64,000 nt of DNA from an uncultured Flavobacteriaceae bacterium (GTDB lineage Bacteria; Bacteroidota; Bacteroidia; Flavobacteriales; Flavobacteriaceae): assembly GCA_905381055.1 (NCBI GenBank), contig CAJPUR010000001.1, forward strand, positions 110,168-174,167, given 5' to 3'. Under the pieces are notes generated by a model. It saw only the letters and a program-made list of their open reading frames with translations, ran no database searches and was not told the DNA's origin. Of the stretch, positions 1 to 9,774 are shown in pieces; position 1 is the first letter of the stretch; each line of letters begins with the position of its first letter. A program made the translations under genes and the position numbers.

Positions 1-2
1 AT

Positions 3-710
3 TTACCTTTGAAAATATTTCAAAATAAAAAGCAATCTCAAATACCTCTTCTTGTTGGATGGAATTCTGCTGAGACTCCTCCTACAATGATAATGGGTAT
101 GGATGAATTTACAGTACAGAATTTTGAAAAAAAAATCAAAAAAAGATTTCCTGACAATCACAAAGAAGTTTTAAAACTTTATTCACCAAGCTCAGATAAA
201 GATGTTAAGCTTTTAGCAAGAGATTTGTCCTCTGATTTATGGATGGGTTATATAACTTGGAAGTGGTTTGACATACATAGGAAAAATTCTAATAACAATG
301 TTTACAGATACATGTATCATAAAATTAGACCACCATTAGTCGATAAATCTATGGAGGCTGGTTTAGCTGGAGGTACTAAAAAAAAAGATCCTAAAAATAA
401 TAAACGACAAGTACCATCTGGTGCCTGTCATTCTTGTGAAATTGAATATGCTCTTGGAAATCTTGAACTAACCAAAAATATATATTCTTGGACTGAAGAA
501 GATTATAAAGTTTCTAAAACAATGCAGTCTTATTTTTTAAACTTTGTTAAAAATGGTAATCCCAATGGAGATAATTTAGAACACTGGGAAGCATCAAAAC
601 CAAATTCAAAAAAACCAACTGTTATGAATATTGATGTTAACTCGTATTCATCAAAAACAGAAAACGATAGTAGATACTTATTTTTAGACAAATATTTTTC
701 AAATAATTAA
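3..710 (+). CDS. Type B carboxylesterase, C-terminal part (5' end outside window)
   Basis: This is the C-terminal third of a type B carboxylesterase (para-nitrobenzyl esterase-like alpha/beta hydrolase), which hydrolyses carboxylic esters. The frame is open to the left edge, and the codons before the first possible TTG (Leu-Pro) fit the family pattern of LP followed by the IPLLVGWNSAE block, so the true start and the nucleophile Ser lie upstream of the window. The motif ACHSCEIEYALGN matches the family HGxEIxYxFG block and supplies the catalytic His. The tail (NFVKNGNPNG) is also typical. It converges with the next gene with 5 bases between stops. Its substrate cannot be told; the neighbouring exported oxidoreductase suggests a secreted sugar-ester or xenobiotic esterase, but that is inference. 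Confidence 0.82.
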   Translation, partial: LPLKIFQNKKQSQIPLLVGWNSAETPPTMIMGMDEFTVQNFEKKIKKRFPDNHKEVLKLYSPSSDKDVKLLARDLSSDLWMGYITWKWFDIHRKNSNNNVYRYMYHKIRPPLVDKSMEAGLAGGTKKKDPKNNKRQVPSGACHSCEIEYALGNLELTKNIYSWTEEDYKVSKTMQSYFLNFVKNGNPNGDNLEHWEASKPNSKKPTVMNIDVNSYSSKTENDSRYLFLDKYFSNN

Positions 711-715
711 TTTTT

Positions 716-2068
716 TTAAACTAAGCCCTCTCCAAATGACCACCCCTCTCTAACTGGTTCTTTAATGTATTTATCAATATTTGGATTATTTGTAATTTTC
801 ATCTTTTCGCTATCATACTCAATTTTTGTTGCAAATCTTTGTGCAAGGGATCCTACTATGGCCATTTCCGTTAAGTCTGCAGAATATTCAAAATTAGACC
901 CAGGTAAAGTGTCATTTTTAATTGCATCAATCCACTCGTCAACAGGCTTATTGTTTCCAACCCTTGGAATTGTTTTTTCAGGTACATTTTTTAAAAAATC
1001 TTTCCATTTTTCTTCCTCCATTAATAATACTGGATTGTCAGGTCTTCCTCCAGTTAGTAAAGTGTTTTTATCTCCAATCATAAGCATTCCTCCATTTTTT
1101 AGTTCATCAATTCCCCATTCAGGGCGAATTTTAGGTTTTTCACCTCCTTCATACCATTTTAGAGTTACAGGTGGTTTTTCACCTCTTCTGCCAAATTCAA
1201 AAGTTGTTACTGATTCATCAGCAATAAAGCTATGCTTTGTCATTGGATTTGGAACGTTAGCTTCGACTGTTTTTGGCATTCCCAAATCTAGTGACCAAAA
1301 TGGACCATCAAGGGTATGACACGACCAATCTCCAAGCATTCCATTACCAAAATCATAAAAACCTCTCCATGAAAGTGGAGCATAAGCGCTATTAAAATTC
1401 CTGTATTTTGCTGGCCCTAACCATAAATCCCAATCTAAATGATCAGGTATTGGATGAGTTGGAGGGGGAAAACTTTCAGGTTTTGTCCAATAAAAATTAG
1501 GTTTAAAATTAAATTTCCCGTGCCAAGCATGAACTTCTTTTACATCACCTAAAATACCTGCATCATACCATTCTTTTATTAATCTAATTCCCTCAGTAGT
1601 GTGACCTTGGTTACCCATCTGTGACACTATTTTATAGTATTTTGCAGCTTTTTTCATTGTTCTTAGCTCCCATACATTATGAGCAAGTGGTTTTTCAACA
1701 TAAACATGTTTTCCAAGTTCCATTGCTATCATTGTTGCAGCAAAGTGAGTATGGTCAGGGGTAGATATAATTACAGCATCAATTTCATTACTCATTTTAT
1801 CGAACATTACTCTAAAGTCTTTAAATTTTTTAGCATTTGGAAATTTACTGAATCCTCGTGATGCCCTTTTTTGATCAACATCACACATCGCTACGATATT
1901 TTCCTTTGGTACTTGACTCCAATTTGCTCTCCCCCTTCCTCCAACTCCAATAACAGCAATATTTAATCTGTTATTTGGAGAGTTTCCAAAGAGTGAGGGT
2001 ATGAATGCTAATCCAGTTGATAATAAACTTGCAGATTTTATAAAAGATCTTCTAGATGATTTTGTCAT
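716..2068 (-). CDS. Exported Gfo/Idh/MocA family oxidoreductase (Tat signal)
   Basis: A 450-residue NAD(P)-dependent oxidoreductase of the Gfo/Idh/MocA family. The N terminus has a twin-arginine motif SRRSFIK (residues 5-11) and a hydrophobic stretch, so it is probably folded with its cofactor and exported by Tat to the periplasm. A Rossmann fold follows, with GVGGRG (41-46), STPDHTH (102-108) and the family EKP motif (125-127). The C-terminal half is the usual Gfo/Idh substrate domain. Members of this Tat-bearing group act on sugars or glycosides, some oxidising C3 with tightly bound NAD; the exact substrate here is unknown. It is one of three such paralogues in the window (also at 15607 and 54833). 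It is divergent from the 2160 gene and seems to be monocistronic. Confidence 0.88.
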   Translation of the reverse strand: MTKSSRRSFIKSASLLSTGLAFIPSLFGNSPNNRLNIAVIGVGGRGRANWSQVPKENIVAMCDVDQKRASRGFSKFPNAKKFKDFRVMFDKMSNEIDAVIISTPDHTHFAATMIAMELGKHVYVEKPLAHNVWELRTMKKAAKYYKIVSQMGNQGHTTEGIRLIKEWYDAGILGDVKEVHAWHGKFNFKPNFYWTKPESFPPPTHPIPDHLDWDLWLGPAKYRNFNSAYAPLSWRGFYDFGNGMLGDWSCHTLDGPFWSLDLGMPKTVEANVPNPMTKHSFIADESVTTFEFGRRGEKPPVTLKWYEGGEKPKIRPEWGIDELKNGGMLMIGDKNTLLTGGRPDNPVLLMEEEKWKDFLKNVPEKTIPRVGNNKPVDEWIDAIKNDTLPGSNFEYSADLTEMAIVGSLAQRFATKIEYDSEKMKITNNPNIDKYIKEPVREGWSFGEGLV

Positions 2069-2118
2069 TGTTGTTTGTTTTAGTAATGAATTTTAAATAT
2101 AGAAATTATTTAATAATT

Positions 2119-2126
2119 CAAAAATA
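2119..2126 (-). promoter_or_regulatory. -7-like promoter element for the 716-2068 oxidoreductase
   Basis: Read on the minus strand this is TATTTTTG, an exact fit to the Bacteroidota -7 consensus TAnnTTTG. It lies about 50 bases before the ATG at 2068. No TTG is seen at the usual -33 spacing, so only half of the promoter is supported. Confidence 0.35.
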
Positions 2127-2159
2127 TAATTGTAATATATTAGCTAAAAAATATTACAA

Positions 2160-2978
2160 TTGAAACAGTTTTTTATTTTGTTTATTTTTCTTATTTGTTT
2201 TAAACTTACTTCTCAAGTAATATATGAGGAAATTAGTCTTCCTAAAGAAATCTATGAAACTTCTGGACTTGAATTTAGTAAATCTAATATAATTACAATA
2301 AATGATTCAGGAGGAAAATCTATTTTATATGAGTTCAATGAAAAGGGAGAAATCCTTGATAGAATTAAAATTCCAAATGTTGATAATAACGATTGGGAGT
2401 CTTTAGCTATTGACGAAAAATATATTTACATCGCTGATATTGGAAATAATTATAGTATGAGATCTAATCTTTCAATTTTAAAGGTAAGATTAAGTGATTA
2501 TAAACTTGATGGTAAGATTAATTTTAGTTATAAAACTCAAAATAGTTTTACTCCAAACCCTTCCGGTGAATTCGATGCTGAGGGAATTACTTGTTATGAT
2601 GATAAATTATTACTTTTTAGTAAAAACAGAAAAGATCTAACTACTGAGATTTATTTAATTGAAAAATTACCTGGAGATTATATTATTGAAAAGCGAGGGA
2701 GCTTAAAAGTTGAAGGGTTAATTACAGGAGCTGATTATAATAAAGATTTAAATTTAATGATGCTTGTTGGTTATGACTTTTCGTACAATCAGTTTTTAAT
2801 AGAATTAAATAATTTTAGTATTGAAAACATAGATCTTTTAGAGCCGAAAAAATATTTAATACCAATAGCAAAAGCTCAAATGGAAGGTGTTAAAATAATA
2901 AATGAAAATACTTTTTGGGTTTCTTCAGAAAATGAAAATAAAAATTCATTTCCAAGATTATTTAAAATAAAAATATAA
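2160..2978 (+). CDS. Secreted beta-propeller-like protein of unknown function
   Basis: A 272-residue protein beginning with a clear signal peptide (MKQFFILFIFLICFKLTSQ, cleavage near residue 19). The mature part has short repeated strands with NDSGG, NDWESLAID and YIADIGNN motifs, and SGEFDAEGIT in the middle. These resemble secreted propeller proteins of Bacteroidota related to SdiA-regulated or esterase-like phytase domains. That places it outside the cytoplasm, but no catalytic function can be assigned. The start is TTG at 2160, chosen because it places the signal peptide at the N terminus and no ATG is available nearby. It is followed after 4 bases by the aldo/keto reductase, so the two are probably co-transcribed. 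Confidence 0.7.
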   Translation: MKQFFILFIFLICFKLTSQVIYEEISLPKEIYETSGLEFSKSNIITINDSGGKSILYEFNEKGEILDRIKIPNVDNNDWESLAIDEKYIYIADIGNNYSMRSNLSILKVRLSDYKLDGKINFSYKTQNSFTPNPSGEFDAEGITCYDDKLLLFSKNRKDLTTEIYLIEKLPGDYIIEKRGSLKVEGLITGADYNKDLNLMMLVGYDFSYNQFLIELNNFSIENIDLLEPKKYLIPIAKAQMEGVKIINENTFWVSSENENKNSFPRLFKIKI

Positions 2979-2982
2979 TTTA

Positions 2983-3954
2983 ATGAAATATAGAAGATTT
3001 GGAAAAACAAATTGGAAACTAGGTGAGATTGGTTATGGAATGTGGGGTATGGGTGGTTGGACAAATTCAGATGATATACAATCATCAAAATCACTTGACT
3101 TAGCAGTTGAAAAAGGAGTAAATTTTTTTGATACTGCATGGGGTTATGGAGAGGGTCATAGTGAAAAACTTTTGGGAAAATTATTAAAGAGGCATCAAAA
3201 TAAAAAATTGTATTCTGCGAGTAAATTGCCTCCCAAAAACTTCAAATGGCCTGCAAAATCGGAATATTCTTTTTTTGATTCTTATCCAAGAAATCATATT
3301 TTAGATTATACTGAAAAAACACTAAAAAATTTAGATCTTGAAAAAATAGATCTTTTACAATTTCATACTTGGGATGATAGTTGGTCAGAAATAGATGAAT
3401 GGAAACGTTCTATAGATGATCTAAAAAACTCTGGCAAGATAACTGCAATTGGGATTAGTATGAATAGATGGGAACCAGAAAATGGTATAAAAGCACTAAA
3501 AACTGGATTAATAGACTCTGTTCAGGTTATTTATAATATTTTTGATCAAGCACCTGAGGATAAATTGTTCCCTATTTGCAAAGAATTAGATATAGGTATA
3601 ATTGCTAGAGTCCCTTTCGATGAAGGAACATTAACTGGAAATATTAATTTGAATACAGTTTTTCCTAAAGATGATTGGAGATCTACATATTTTGTTCCAG
3701 AAAATTTAAAGTCAAGTGTAAATAAAGTCGATAAAATTAGGCCATTAATACCTGTAAAAAAAACAATGGCTGAGGTAGCTCTTAGATTCATTTTGATGAA
3801 TAAAGAAGTTTCAACAATTATTCCAGGAATGAGAAAGAAGAAAAATGTAATTTCAAATATATCTACAAGTGATGGAAAAGGAATTGATCATATATTATTT
3901 GAAGAATTAAAAAAACATAGATGGGACAGAAAACCCACATCTTGGTCTCAATAA
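2983..3954 (+). CDS. Aldo/keto reductase
   Basis: A 323-residue NADP-dependent aldo/keto reductase with a TIM-barrel fold. The catalytic tetrad is readable: Asp50 and Tyr55 in FFDTAWGYGEG, Lys81 in YSASKLPPK, and His128 in LLQFHTW. The pattern with an early RRFGKTN and the QFHTWD strand matches the bacterial YajO/Tas-like AKR branch, whose members reduce aldehydes or sugar ketones. There is no signal peptide, so it is cytoplasmic. The C-terminal helix IPGMRKKKNV is the usual cofactor-binding segment. It lies 4 bases after the secreted protein gene and converges with the M3 peptidase gene with 9 bases between the stops. The substrate is not known. Confidence 0.88.
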   Translation: MKYRRFGKTNWKLGEIGYGMWGMGGWTNSDDIQSSKSLDLAVEKGVNFFDTAWGYGEGHSEKLLGKLLKRHQNKKLYSASKLPPKNFKWPAKSEYSFFDSYPRNHILDYTEKTLKNLDLEKIDLLQFHTWDDSWSEIDEWKRSIDDLKNSGKITAIGISMNRWEPENGIKALKTGLIDSVQVIYNIFDQAPEDKLFPICKELDIGIIARVPFDEGTLTGNINLNTVFPKDDWRSTYFVPENLKSSVNKVDKIRPLIPVKKTMAEVALRFILMNKEVSTIIPGMRKKKNVISNISTSDGKGIDHILFEELKKHRWDRKPTSWSQ

Positions 3955-3963
3955 ATTAATAAT

Positions 3964-6081
3964 TTAATCAATAAACCCTCTTGATCGCATTAATGCATCT
4001 GCATTTGCTTTCCTCCCCCGGAAAAGAATATATGCCTTTTCTGGGTCAATTGAATTTTGAGGTGTGAATAAGTAATCCACAAGTTTTTTCGATAATTCTT
4101 TATCATAAAAACCTCCAGGCGAACTTGTAAACACCTCTGTTGCATCAGCTGATAATACCTCAGCCCAAATGTATCCATAATATGCTGTTGCATATCCTTC
4201 GCCAGAGAATACATGAGCAAATTGAGTTGTTCTATGTCTCATGACTAATTCATCTGGCATATTTAAAGATTTTAGAGTCTCAGATTCAAATTTTTCAATA
4301 TCTATGGTTTCTGGATCTGCTTCATGAATTTTTAAATCAATTAATGCAGATGCAAGATATTCGGTAGTGGCAAAACCTTGATTAAATTTTGATGCATTTT
4401 TTAATTTTTGAACAAGTTCTATAGGTATGCTCTTTTGAGTTTTATGATGAATTAAAAACTTGTTAATCACCTCATCTGTTGAAAGCCATCTTTCAAGTAA
4501 TTGGGATTGAAATTCTATGTAATCTCTTACTCCCCCGTTGAGAGTTGGATAAACTGATTTTGATGCAAAATAGTTTAGGGCATGTCCAAATTCATGAAAT
4601 AATGTGGTTGCATCATCCCATGATACAAGAGAAGATTCACCTTTGGCAGGTTTAATAAAATTGGAATTATTTGAACCTAAAATACTTTTTTCTCCTTTAA
4701 ATGAAGTAAAACTTCTATAAGTTGTAGCCCATGCACCAGATCTTTTACCCTCTCGAGCATAAGGATCTAGGTACCATAATCCTATCAATTTATTAGTATT
4801 TGTGTCTTCAACTTTCCAAACATTTACATCTTTATGGAATACAGCAATTTCTTCGGGCTTAGTAGGTGTAAATTTATAATTAAAAACTTTTTCAGCTACA
4901 TAGAACATTGCTTCTATAAGTTTATCTAATTGTAAGTATTGTTTTACCTCATCAGAGTCTAGATTGTATTTTTTTTGTCTTACTTTTTCAGCATAATATC
5001 TATAGTCCCAGGGTTTAATAGTAACATTATCGTTATTAGAGATTTTTTGCATATCAATCACTTCTTCTCTTACTCTTTCTATAGCATATGGCCAAATGTT
5101 TTCTAGAAGTTTCATGGCATTTTCAGGTTTTTTTGCCATTCTATCTTGTAATCTCCAAGATCCAAAGTTATCAAATCCTAGTAGATTAACTCTTTCTTTT
5201 CTGAGCTTTAGTATTTCTTTCAAAATAAGTTTATTATCAAATTCATTATTATTGTTACCTCTAGAATAATAATTTGTCCATACAATTTTTCTTAACTCTC
5301 TATTTGATGAAAAAGTTAAGAAAGGATCCATAAATGACCTTGTATTGGGTATAGCATAACTATCAGGCTTATCATCACTTATAGCTTTAGCTTTAATGGC
5401 TTTAATAAAATCTTCTGAGAGCCCAGAAAGCTGATCTTTGTCAAGATAAGTTGTAAAGTTCTGTTCGTCACTTAATAAGTTATTTGAAAAGTCAGTGTAA
5501 AGTGTTGAAAGTTTTAAATTAATTTCAGCATAACGTTTTTTTGCTTCTTTATCAAGGTCAGCGCCATTCATTTTGAAACTTTTATAAATTAATTCTACTA
5601 ACCTTTGTTTTATCGAATCTAGTTGATTTATTTTCGATTGCTCATAAACGGATTTAATTTTTTTGAATAAAATTTCATTTTGTCTTATCTGAGTTGAATA
5701 ATCTGTTATTATTGGAGCCAGTCTGCCTTCTATTTCTCTGAATTCTTTACTTGATAAGTTATATTTTAGTATACCATAATAAGGGTAAATTCTATCTAAT
5801 AACTCTCCGGAAGCTTCGTATGATTCAATTGTATTTTTAAAAGTTGGTGGATTAGGGTTAGATGTAATTTTCTTGATATCATCAAGGTGAGATTTAATAC
5901 CTGTAAGCATTGCCTCTTCAATATACTCGACTTTTAATAAATCAAAATTTGGAGTTCCATCATAATTACCTTTCCAGTCTTCTAGTAACGGATTATTATT
6001 ATTATTCGTACAACTAAGAAGTAATGAAATAATTAAAATTTGATAAATACTTTTTAAAAAAAAATTGAAATTGGTATGCAT
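3964..6081 (-). CDS. dcp: M3 family metallopeptidase lipoprotein (peptidyl-dipeptidase Dcp-like)
   Basis: A 705-residue zinc peptidase of family M3 (oligopeptidase A / dipeptidyl carboxypeptidase group). The HEFGH zinc-binding motif is at residues 496-500, followed by ALNYF. The third zinc ligand is expected in the downstream helix with FESETLKSLNMP. The N terminus is a lipoprotein signal ending LLSC (Cys24) and is followed by an Asn run encoded by a short ATT-type repeat (near 5990-6006), so the enzyme is probably anchored in an envelope membrane facing the periplasm. It would trim dipeptides from the C termini of oligopeptides. It is divergent from the uronate operon with 130 bases between the starts. 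Full length for the family. Confidence 0.9.
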   Translation of the reverse strand: MHTNFNFFLKSIYQILIISLLLSCTNNNNNPLLEDWKGNYDGTPNFDLLKVEYIEEAMLTGIKSHLDDIKKITSNPNPPTFKNTIESYEASGELLDRIYPYYGILKYNLSSKEFREIEGRLAPIITDYSTQIRQNEILFKKIKSVYEQSKINQLDSIKQRLVELIYKSFKMNGADLDKEAKKRYAEINLKLSTLYTDFSNNLLSDEQNFTTYLDKDQLSGLSEDFIKAIKAKAISDDKPDSYAIPNTRSFMDPFLTFSSNRELRKIVWTNYYSRGNNNNEFDNKLILKEILKLRKERVNLLGFDNFGSWRLQDRMAKKPENAMKLLENIWPYAIERVREEVIDMQKISNNDNVTIKPWDYRYYAEKVRQKKYNLDSDEVKQYLQLDKLIEAMFYVAEKVFNYKFTPTKPEEIAVFHKDVNVWKVEDTNTNKLIGLWYLDPYAREGKRSGAWATTYRSFTSFKGEKSILGSNNSNFIKPAKGESSLVSWDDATTLFHEFGHALNYFASKSVYPTLNGGVRDYIEFQSQLLERWLSTDEVINKFLIHHKTQKSIPIELVQKLKNASKFNQGFATTEYLASALIDLKIHEADPETIDIEKFESETLKSLNMPDELVMRHRTTQFAHVFSGEGYATAYYGYIWAEVLSADATEVFTSSPGGFYDKELSKKLVDYLFTPQNSIDPEKAYILFRGRKANADALMRSRGFID

Positions 6082-6159
6082 TATTTCTTTTTTCTCATTC
6101 TAAAATACATTAACTATTTATAGTTTCAAAAAAGTCTTATGATTAAATCAAGCAATAAT

Positions 6160-6167
6160 TAATTTTG
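6160..6167 (+). promoter_or_regulatory. -7-like promoter element of the uronate operon
   Basis: TAATTTTG fits the Bacteroidota -7 consensus TAnnTTTG and lies 44 bases before the uxuA ATG at 6212. No proper TTG is present at the -33 position. The flanking TAATTA repeats on both sides could be an operator, but no regulator gene is present nearby. Confidence 0.4.
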
Positions 6168-6211
6168 TAATTACTATTTTAGGGAAATAAAATAAATTAA
6201 TTTATTTATCA

Positions 6212-7414
6212 ATGATTCCGAAAATGAAAAAAACTTGGAGATGGTATGGCCCGGAGGACCCTATTCCACTTGACTACATCAAACAAACTGGAGCCGAGGG
6301 GATAGTTACGGCTCTTCACCATATACCCAATGGACAAGTTTGGACAGTTGATCAAATAAACAAAAGGAAAAATGAAATTGAAAATAATGGGTTGAAGTGG
6401 AATGTTGTTGAATCATTACCTGTTCATGAAGATATAAAAACTATGGAAGGTAATTATTTAAAGCTTATAGAAAATTATAAGCAGAGCATGACAAATTTGT
6501 CATTATGTGGTATAAATACAATTTGCTATAATTTTATGCCAGTACTTGATTGGACAAGGACAAGTTTAAATTTAAAAAATAAGGATAATTCCTTCTCTTT
6601 AGAATATAATTTTGATGCAATAAGGGCATTTGATCTGTATATTTTAAAACGTAAAGAGGCTTTTTTAGAATATTCTAAAAATCAAATTCAAAAAGCTAAA
6701 AAGTATTTCGATCAATTAAGTCAGTTACAGAGATCTGAATTAACTGAAAATATACTTTCTGGACTTCCTGGAAGTGAAGAGACCTATTCAATTGATTTAT
6801 TTAAGAAAAAAATAAAAAAATATAAAAATATAGACTCTAATAAATTTAAAGATAATTTGATAAATTTTTTAAATTTAATTATTCCTCATGCAAAATCAAA
6901 TGACATAATGATGTGTATTCATCCAGATGACCCACCATTTTCTATATTCTCTCTTCCAAGAGTTGTAAGTAATGAAAGAGATCTTAATTGTATCTTCAAG
7001 GAAATCCCTGATATTAACAATGGATTAACTTTTTGTACTGGCTCTTTGGGAGTATCAAAAAAAAATGATCTCAATCTGATTTTTAACAAATTTGCAAAAA
7101 GAATTCATTTTATTCACTTACGGAATATTATAAGTGATTTTGATGGTAATTTTCGAGAATCAAACCATCTTGAGGGAGATGTTAATATGTTTGAAATTGT
7201 AAAAAAAATAATTAATGAGCAAATTTCTCGAGTAAGTCAAAATAAAAGTAATAAATGCATTCCTATGAGACCTGATCATGGAAACAAAATATTGGATGAT
7301 ATTGGTAAATTAAACATTAATCCTGGTTATTCGGCTATTGGAAGATTAAAAGCACTAGCTGAAATTAGGGGCCTAGAACTAGGAATTGTAAATTCAATTA
7401 AAAATGAAACTTAA
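6212..7414 (+). CDS. uxuA: Mannonate dehydratase UxuA
   Basis: A 400-residue D-mannonate dehydratase, converting D-mannonate to 2-keto-3-deoxygluconate (KDG) in the hexuronate pathway. The N-terminal block KKTWRWYGPEDPI and the following ALHHIPNGQVW are nearly diagnostic of UxuA; MCIHPDDPP and RPDHG are the metal- and substrate-binding blocks of the TIM barrel. The start could be the ATG at 6212 or the one at 6224 (Met5), which fits the family better; the difference is four residues. It is the first gene of the operon uxuA-uxaC-TRAP(PQM)-SDR-kdgK-eda, and its last 11 bases overlap uxaC, so the two are translationally coupled. Length is normal (E. coli UxuA is about 394). Confidence 0.95.
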   Translation: MIPKMKKTWRWYGPEDPIPLDYIKQTGAEGIVTALHHIPNGQVWTVDQINKRKNEIENNGLKWNVVESLPVHEDIKTMEGNYLKLIENYKQSMTNLSLCGINTICYNFMPVLDWTRTSLNLKNKDNSFSLEYNFDAIRAFDLYILKRKEAFLEYSKNQIQKAKKYFDQLSQLQRSELTENILSGLPGSEETYSIDLFKKKIKKYKNIDSNKFKDNLINFLNLIIPHAKSNDIMMCIHPDDPPFSIFSLPRVVSNERDLNCIFKEIPDINNGLTFCTGSLGVSKKNDLNLIFNKFAKRIHFIHLRNIISDFDGNFRESNHLEGDVNMFEIVKKIINEQISRVSQNKSNKCIPMRPDHGNKILDDIGKLNINPGYSAIGRLKALAEIRGLELGIVNSIKNET

Positions 7415-8804
7415 ATCAACTAACTCTTTCATAAATGAAGATTTTCTTCTTGAAAATAAATTTTCTAAAATCTTATATTTTGATTTTGCATCAAAGATGC
7501 CTATAATTGATTATCATAATCATCTATCCCCAAAAGCAATATACGAAAACAAAAAATTCTCAAATATAAATTCAGTTTGGCTTGATGGAGATCATTACAA
7601 GTGGCGTGTTATGAGATCTCTTGGTTTTGATGAATCTTTTATAACTGGAGACGCATCAAATGAAACTAAGTTTAATAAATGGTCAGAAGCAGTTCCTTTA
7701 TCCTCGAGAAATCCAATTTTTCATTGGACTCATTTAGAGTTAAAAAGATATTTTAATATTGATAAGATACTTCAACCCTCATCAGCAAATGAAATATATT
7801 TAGAAACAAATAGAATTATTAAAAAAAAATCTCCTGTAGATTTGATTATTGAATCAAACGTGAAAATTCTTTGTACTACAGATGATCCTATTGATGATCT
7901 TAAAAACCATATTCAGTTTTCCAAAAATGAAAATAAATTGAAAATGTTACCAACTTTTAGGCCTGATTTAATATTTAATATAACTTCTGATAAATTTTTG
8001 TCTTACATAAGTAGTCTTTCAAAAAAGACAAATTTTAGTATTAATTCATACGAATCATTAATTTTTTCATTGTCAAAAAGAATAGATTTTTTTCATGATA
8101 ATGGCTGCAGACTCTCTGATCATGGATTTGAATATATATATGCCCAAGATTATAAAAAAGAAAATATTGAAAAAATATTTATTAATAAACTTAGTGGCAT
8201 AAGTCCAACTAGAAAAGAGGCTTTAATGTATAAGTCCTCAATTCTTTATGATCTCTGTTGTTTATATGCTAAAAAAGGTTGGACTCAGCAATTTCACTTA
8301 GGTGCTATAAGGAATAATAATTCCAATCTATTTAATACTATTGGTCCTGATGTAGGTTGTGACTCAATCGGTGATTTTTCTCAGGCACAAAAAATGTCAA
8401 GCTTTTTTAATAAGCTAAATTCTAATGGACTGCTAACAAATACAATCGTATATAATTTAAATCCCTCTATGAATGAGGTTTTTGCATCTATGATAGGAAA
8501 TTTTTCTAGTTCAAATATTTCTATGCACCATGGGTCTGCATGGTGGTATTTGGATCAAAAAGATGGTATTGAAAAGCAAATAAATTCCCTTTCTAGTGTT
8601 GGAGTTATATCTAAATTTATTGGTATGGTAACAGATAGCAGAAGTTTTTTATCATTTCCAAGACATGAGTATTTTAGAAGAATTATTTCAAATATTTTTG
8701 GCAATGATATTAAAAAAGGATTAATTCCTAATGATTTAGATTTTTATGGTAAAATTATCCAAGATATCTGTTTTAATAATGCTGAGAAGTCTTTAAAACT
8801 CTAG
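7404..8804 (+). CDS. uxaC: Uronate isomerase UxaC
   Basis: A 466-residue glucuronate/galacturonate isomerase of the amidohydrolase superfamily, turning D-glucuronate into D-fructuronate (or D-galacturonate into D-tagaturonate). The metal-binding HxH is at residues 38-40 in MPIIDYHNHLSP. Further family blocks are WTHLELKRYF, CTTDDP, QFHLGAIRNNN and GMVTDSRSFLS. The reading frame overlaps the end of uxuA by 11 bases. With uxuA, the SDR, kdgK and eda it forms an unbroken route from uronate to pyruvate plus glyceraldehyde 3-phosphate. Only a fructuronate-type reductase/dehydratase branch (via mannonate) is encoded here, so D-glucuronate is the more likely physiological substrate. Codon use is the same as the neighbours. 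Confidence 0.95.
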   Translation: MKLKSTNSFINEDFLLENKFSKILYFDFASKMPIIDYHNHLSPKAIYENKKFSNINSVWLDGDHYKWRVMRSLGFDESFITGDASNETKFNKWSEAVPLSSRNPIFHWTHLELKRYFNIDKILQPSSANEIYLETNRIIKKKSPVDLIIESNVKILCTTDDPIDDLKNHIQFSKNENKLKMLPTFRPDLIFNITSDKFLSYISSLSKKTNFSINSYESLIFSLSKRIDFFHDNGCRLSDHGFEYIYAQDYKKENIEKIFINKLSGISPTRKEALMYKSSILYDLCCLYAKKGWTQQFHLGAIRNNNSNLFNTIGPDVGCDSIGDFSQAQKMSSFFNKLNSNGLLTNTIVYNLNPSMNEVFASMIGNFSSSNISMHHGSAWWYLDQKDGIEKQINSLSSVGVISKFIGMVTDSRSFLSFPRHEYFRRIISNIFGNDIKKGLIPNDLDFYGKIIQDICFNNAEKSLKL

Positions 8805-8805
8805 A

Positions 8806-9774
8806 ATGAGATTCATAATATTTTTTTTAATATTTTTTATGACAATCAATTGTCAAAAAAACAATAAAACAAGAATAATAAGATTAGGTCATGGACTGAA
8901 TACTAATCATTCTGTTCACAAAGCTTTTGTTTTCATGGACTCTATTTTAAATGAAAAATCAAACGGGAAAATGAAATTAAAAATTTATCCTAATGAGCAA
9001 TTAGGAACTGAAAGACAATGTTTAGAACTTTTGCAAATTGGAAGTTTAGATATAACTAAAGTATCTAGTGGGGCACTTGAAAATTTTTCACCAATAACAA
9101 AAGTTTTAGGACTCCCTTTTTTATTTAGGGATTCACATCATTCTTATTCAGTATTGGATGGTCCTATTGGTAAAGAAATTTTATCAAGAACTGAAAAATA
9201 CTGGCTTAAGGGTTTAGCTTTTTATGATGCTGGATCAAGGAGTTTTTACACTAAGGATAATCCAATTCACAATCCAAGTGATCTTAACGGTTTAAAGATA
9301 AGAGTTATGGAGAGTAAGATCGCTTTTGATATGGTAAAGTCACTTGGTGGATCTCCAACTCCAATATCTTTTGGTGAGTTATATACTTCATTACAACAAG
9401 GTGTAGTAGATGGTGCAGAAAATAATTTACCAAGTTTTTACTTATCAAGGCATTATGAAGTTTGTAAATTTTACACAATGGATGAGCATACAATCTTACC
9501 TGATGTGCTTTTAATTAGCACTCATAGCTGGAATACTTTTTCTCAATTGGAAAAAAAATGGTTTAATGAATCAGTTTCACTTTCTGTAACTGAACAAAGG
9601 AGATTATGGTCAGAATCTGAGAAAGAATCCTTAAAAGCTATAACTGACTTTGGGGTTAAGATTATAAAACCTAGCAAAGAATTATTTCAAAAAAAAACAA
9701 ATCAAATTATTGAAGCATTTAAGGGAGATACTTTGGTTTACAGTTTAATCAAAAGGATTAGAAAAACAGACTAA
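8806..9774 (+). CDS. dctP: TRAP transporter solute-binding lipoprotein (DctP family)
   Basis: A 322-residue DctP-type binding protein of a tripartite ATP-independent periplasmic transporter. The N terminus is a lipoprotein signal (Cys16 after TIN), so it is probably membrane-tethered instead of freely soluble. Arg166 in GLKIRVMES is the conserved arginine that binds the substrate carboxylate, and PISFGELYTSLQQGVVDGAEN is the other signature region. It starts one base after uxaC stops and is directly followed by DctQ and DctM genes. Placement inside a hexuronate pathway indicates that glucuronate or a related uronate is the ligand, as for other uronate TRAP binding proteins; this is inferred from context. 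Confidence 0.92.
   Translation: MRFIIFFLIFFMTINCQKNNKTRIIRLGHGLNTNHSVHKAFVFMDSILNEKSNGKMKLKIYPNEQLGTERQCLELLQIGSLDITKVSSGALENFSPITKVLGLPFLFRDSHHSYSVLDGPIGKEILSRTEKYWLKGLAFYDAGSRSFYTKDNPIHNPSDLNGLKIRVMESKIAFDMVKSLGGSPTPISFGELYTSLQQGVVDGAENNLPSFYLSRHYEVCKFYTMDEHTILPDVLLISTHSWNTFSQLEKKWFNESVSLSVTEQRRLWSESEKESLKAITDFGVKIIKPSKELFQKKTNQIIEAFKGDTLVYSLIKRIRKTD

Noticed and set aside
765..1319. 184-residue ORF opposite the first Gfo/Idh/MocA gene
   Set aside because: Antisense shadow of a gene with clear domain motifs; its own translation shows none.
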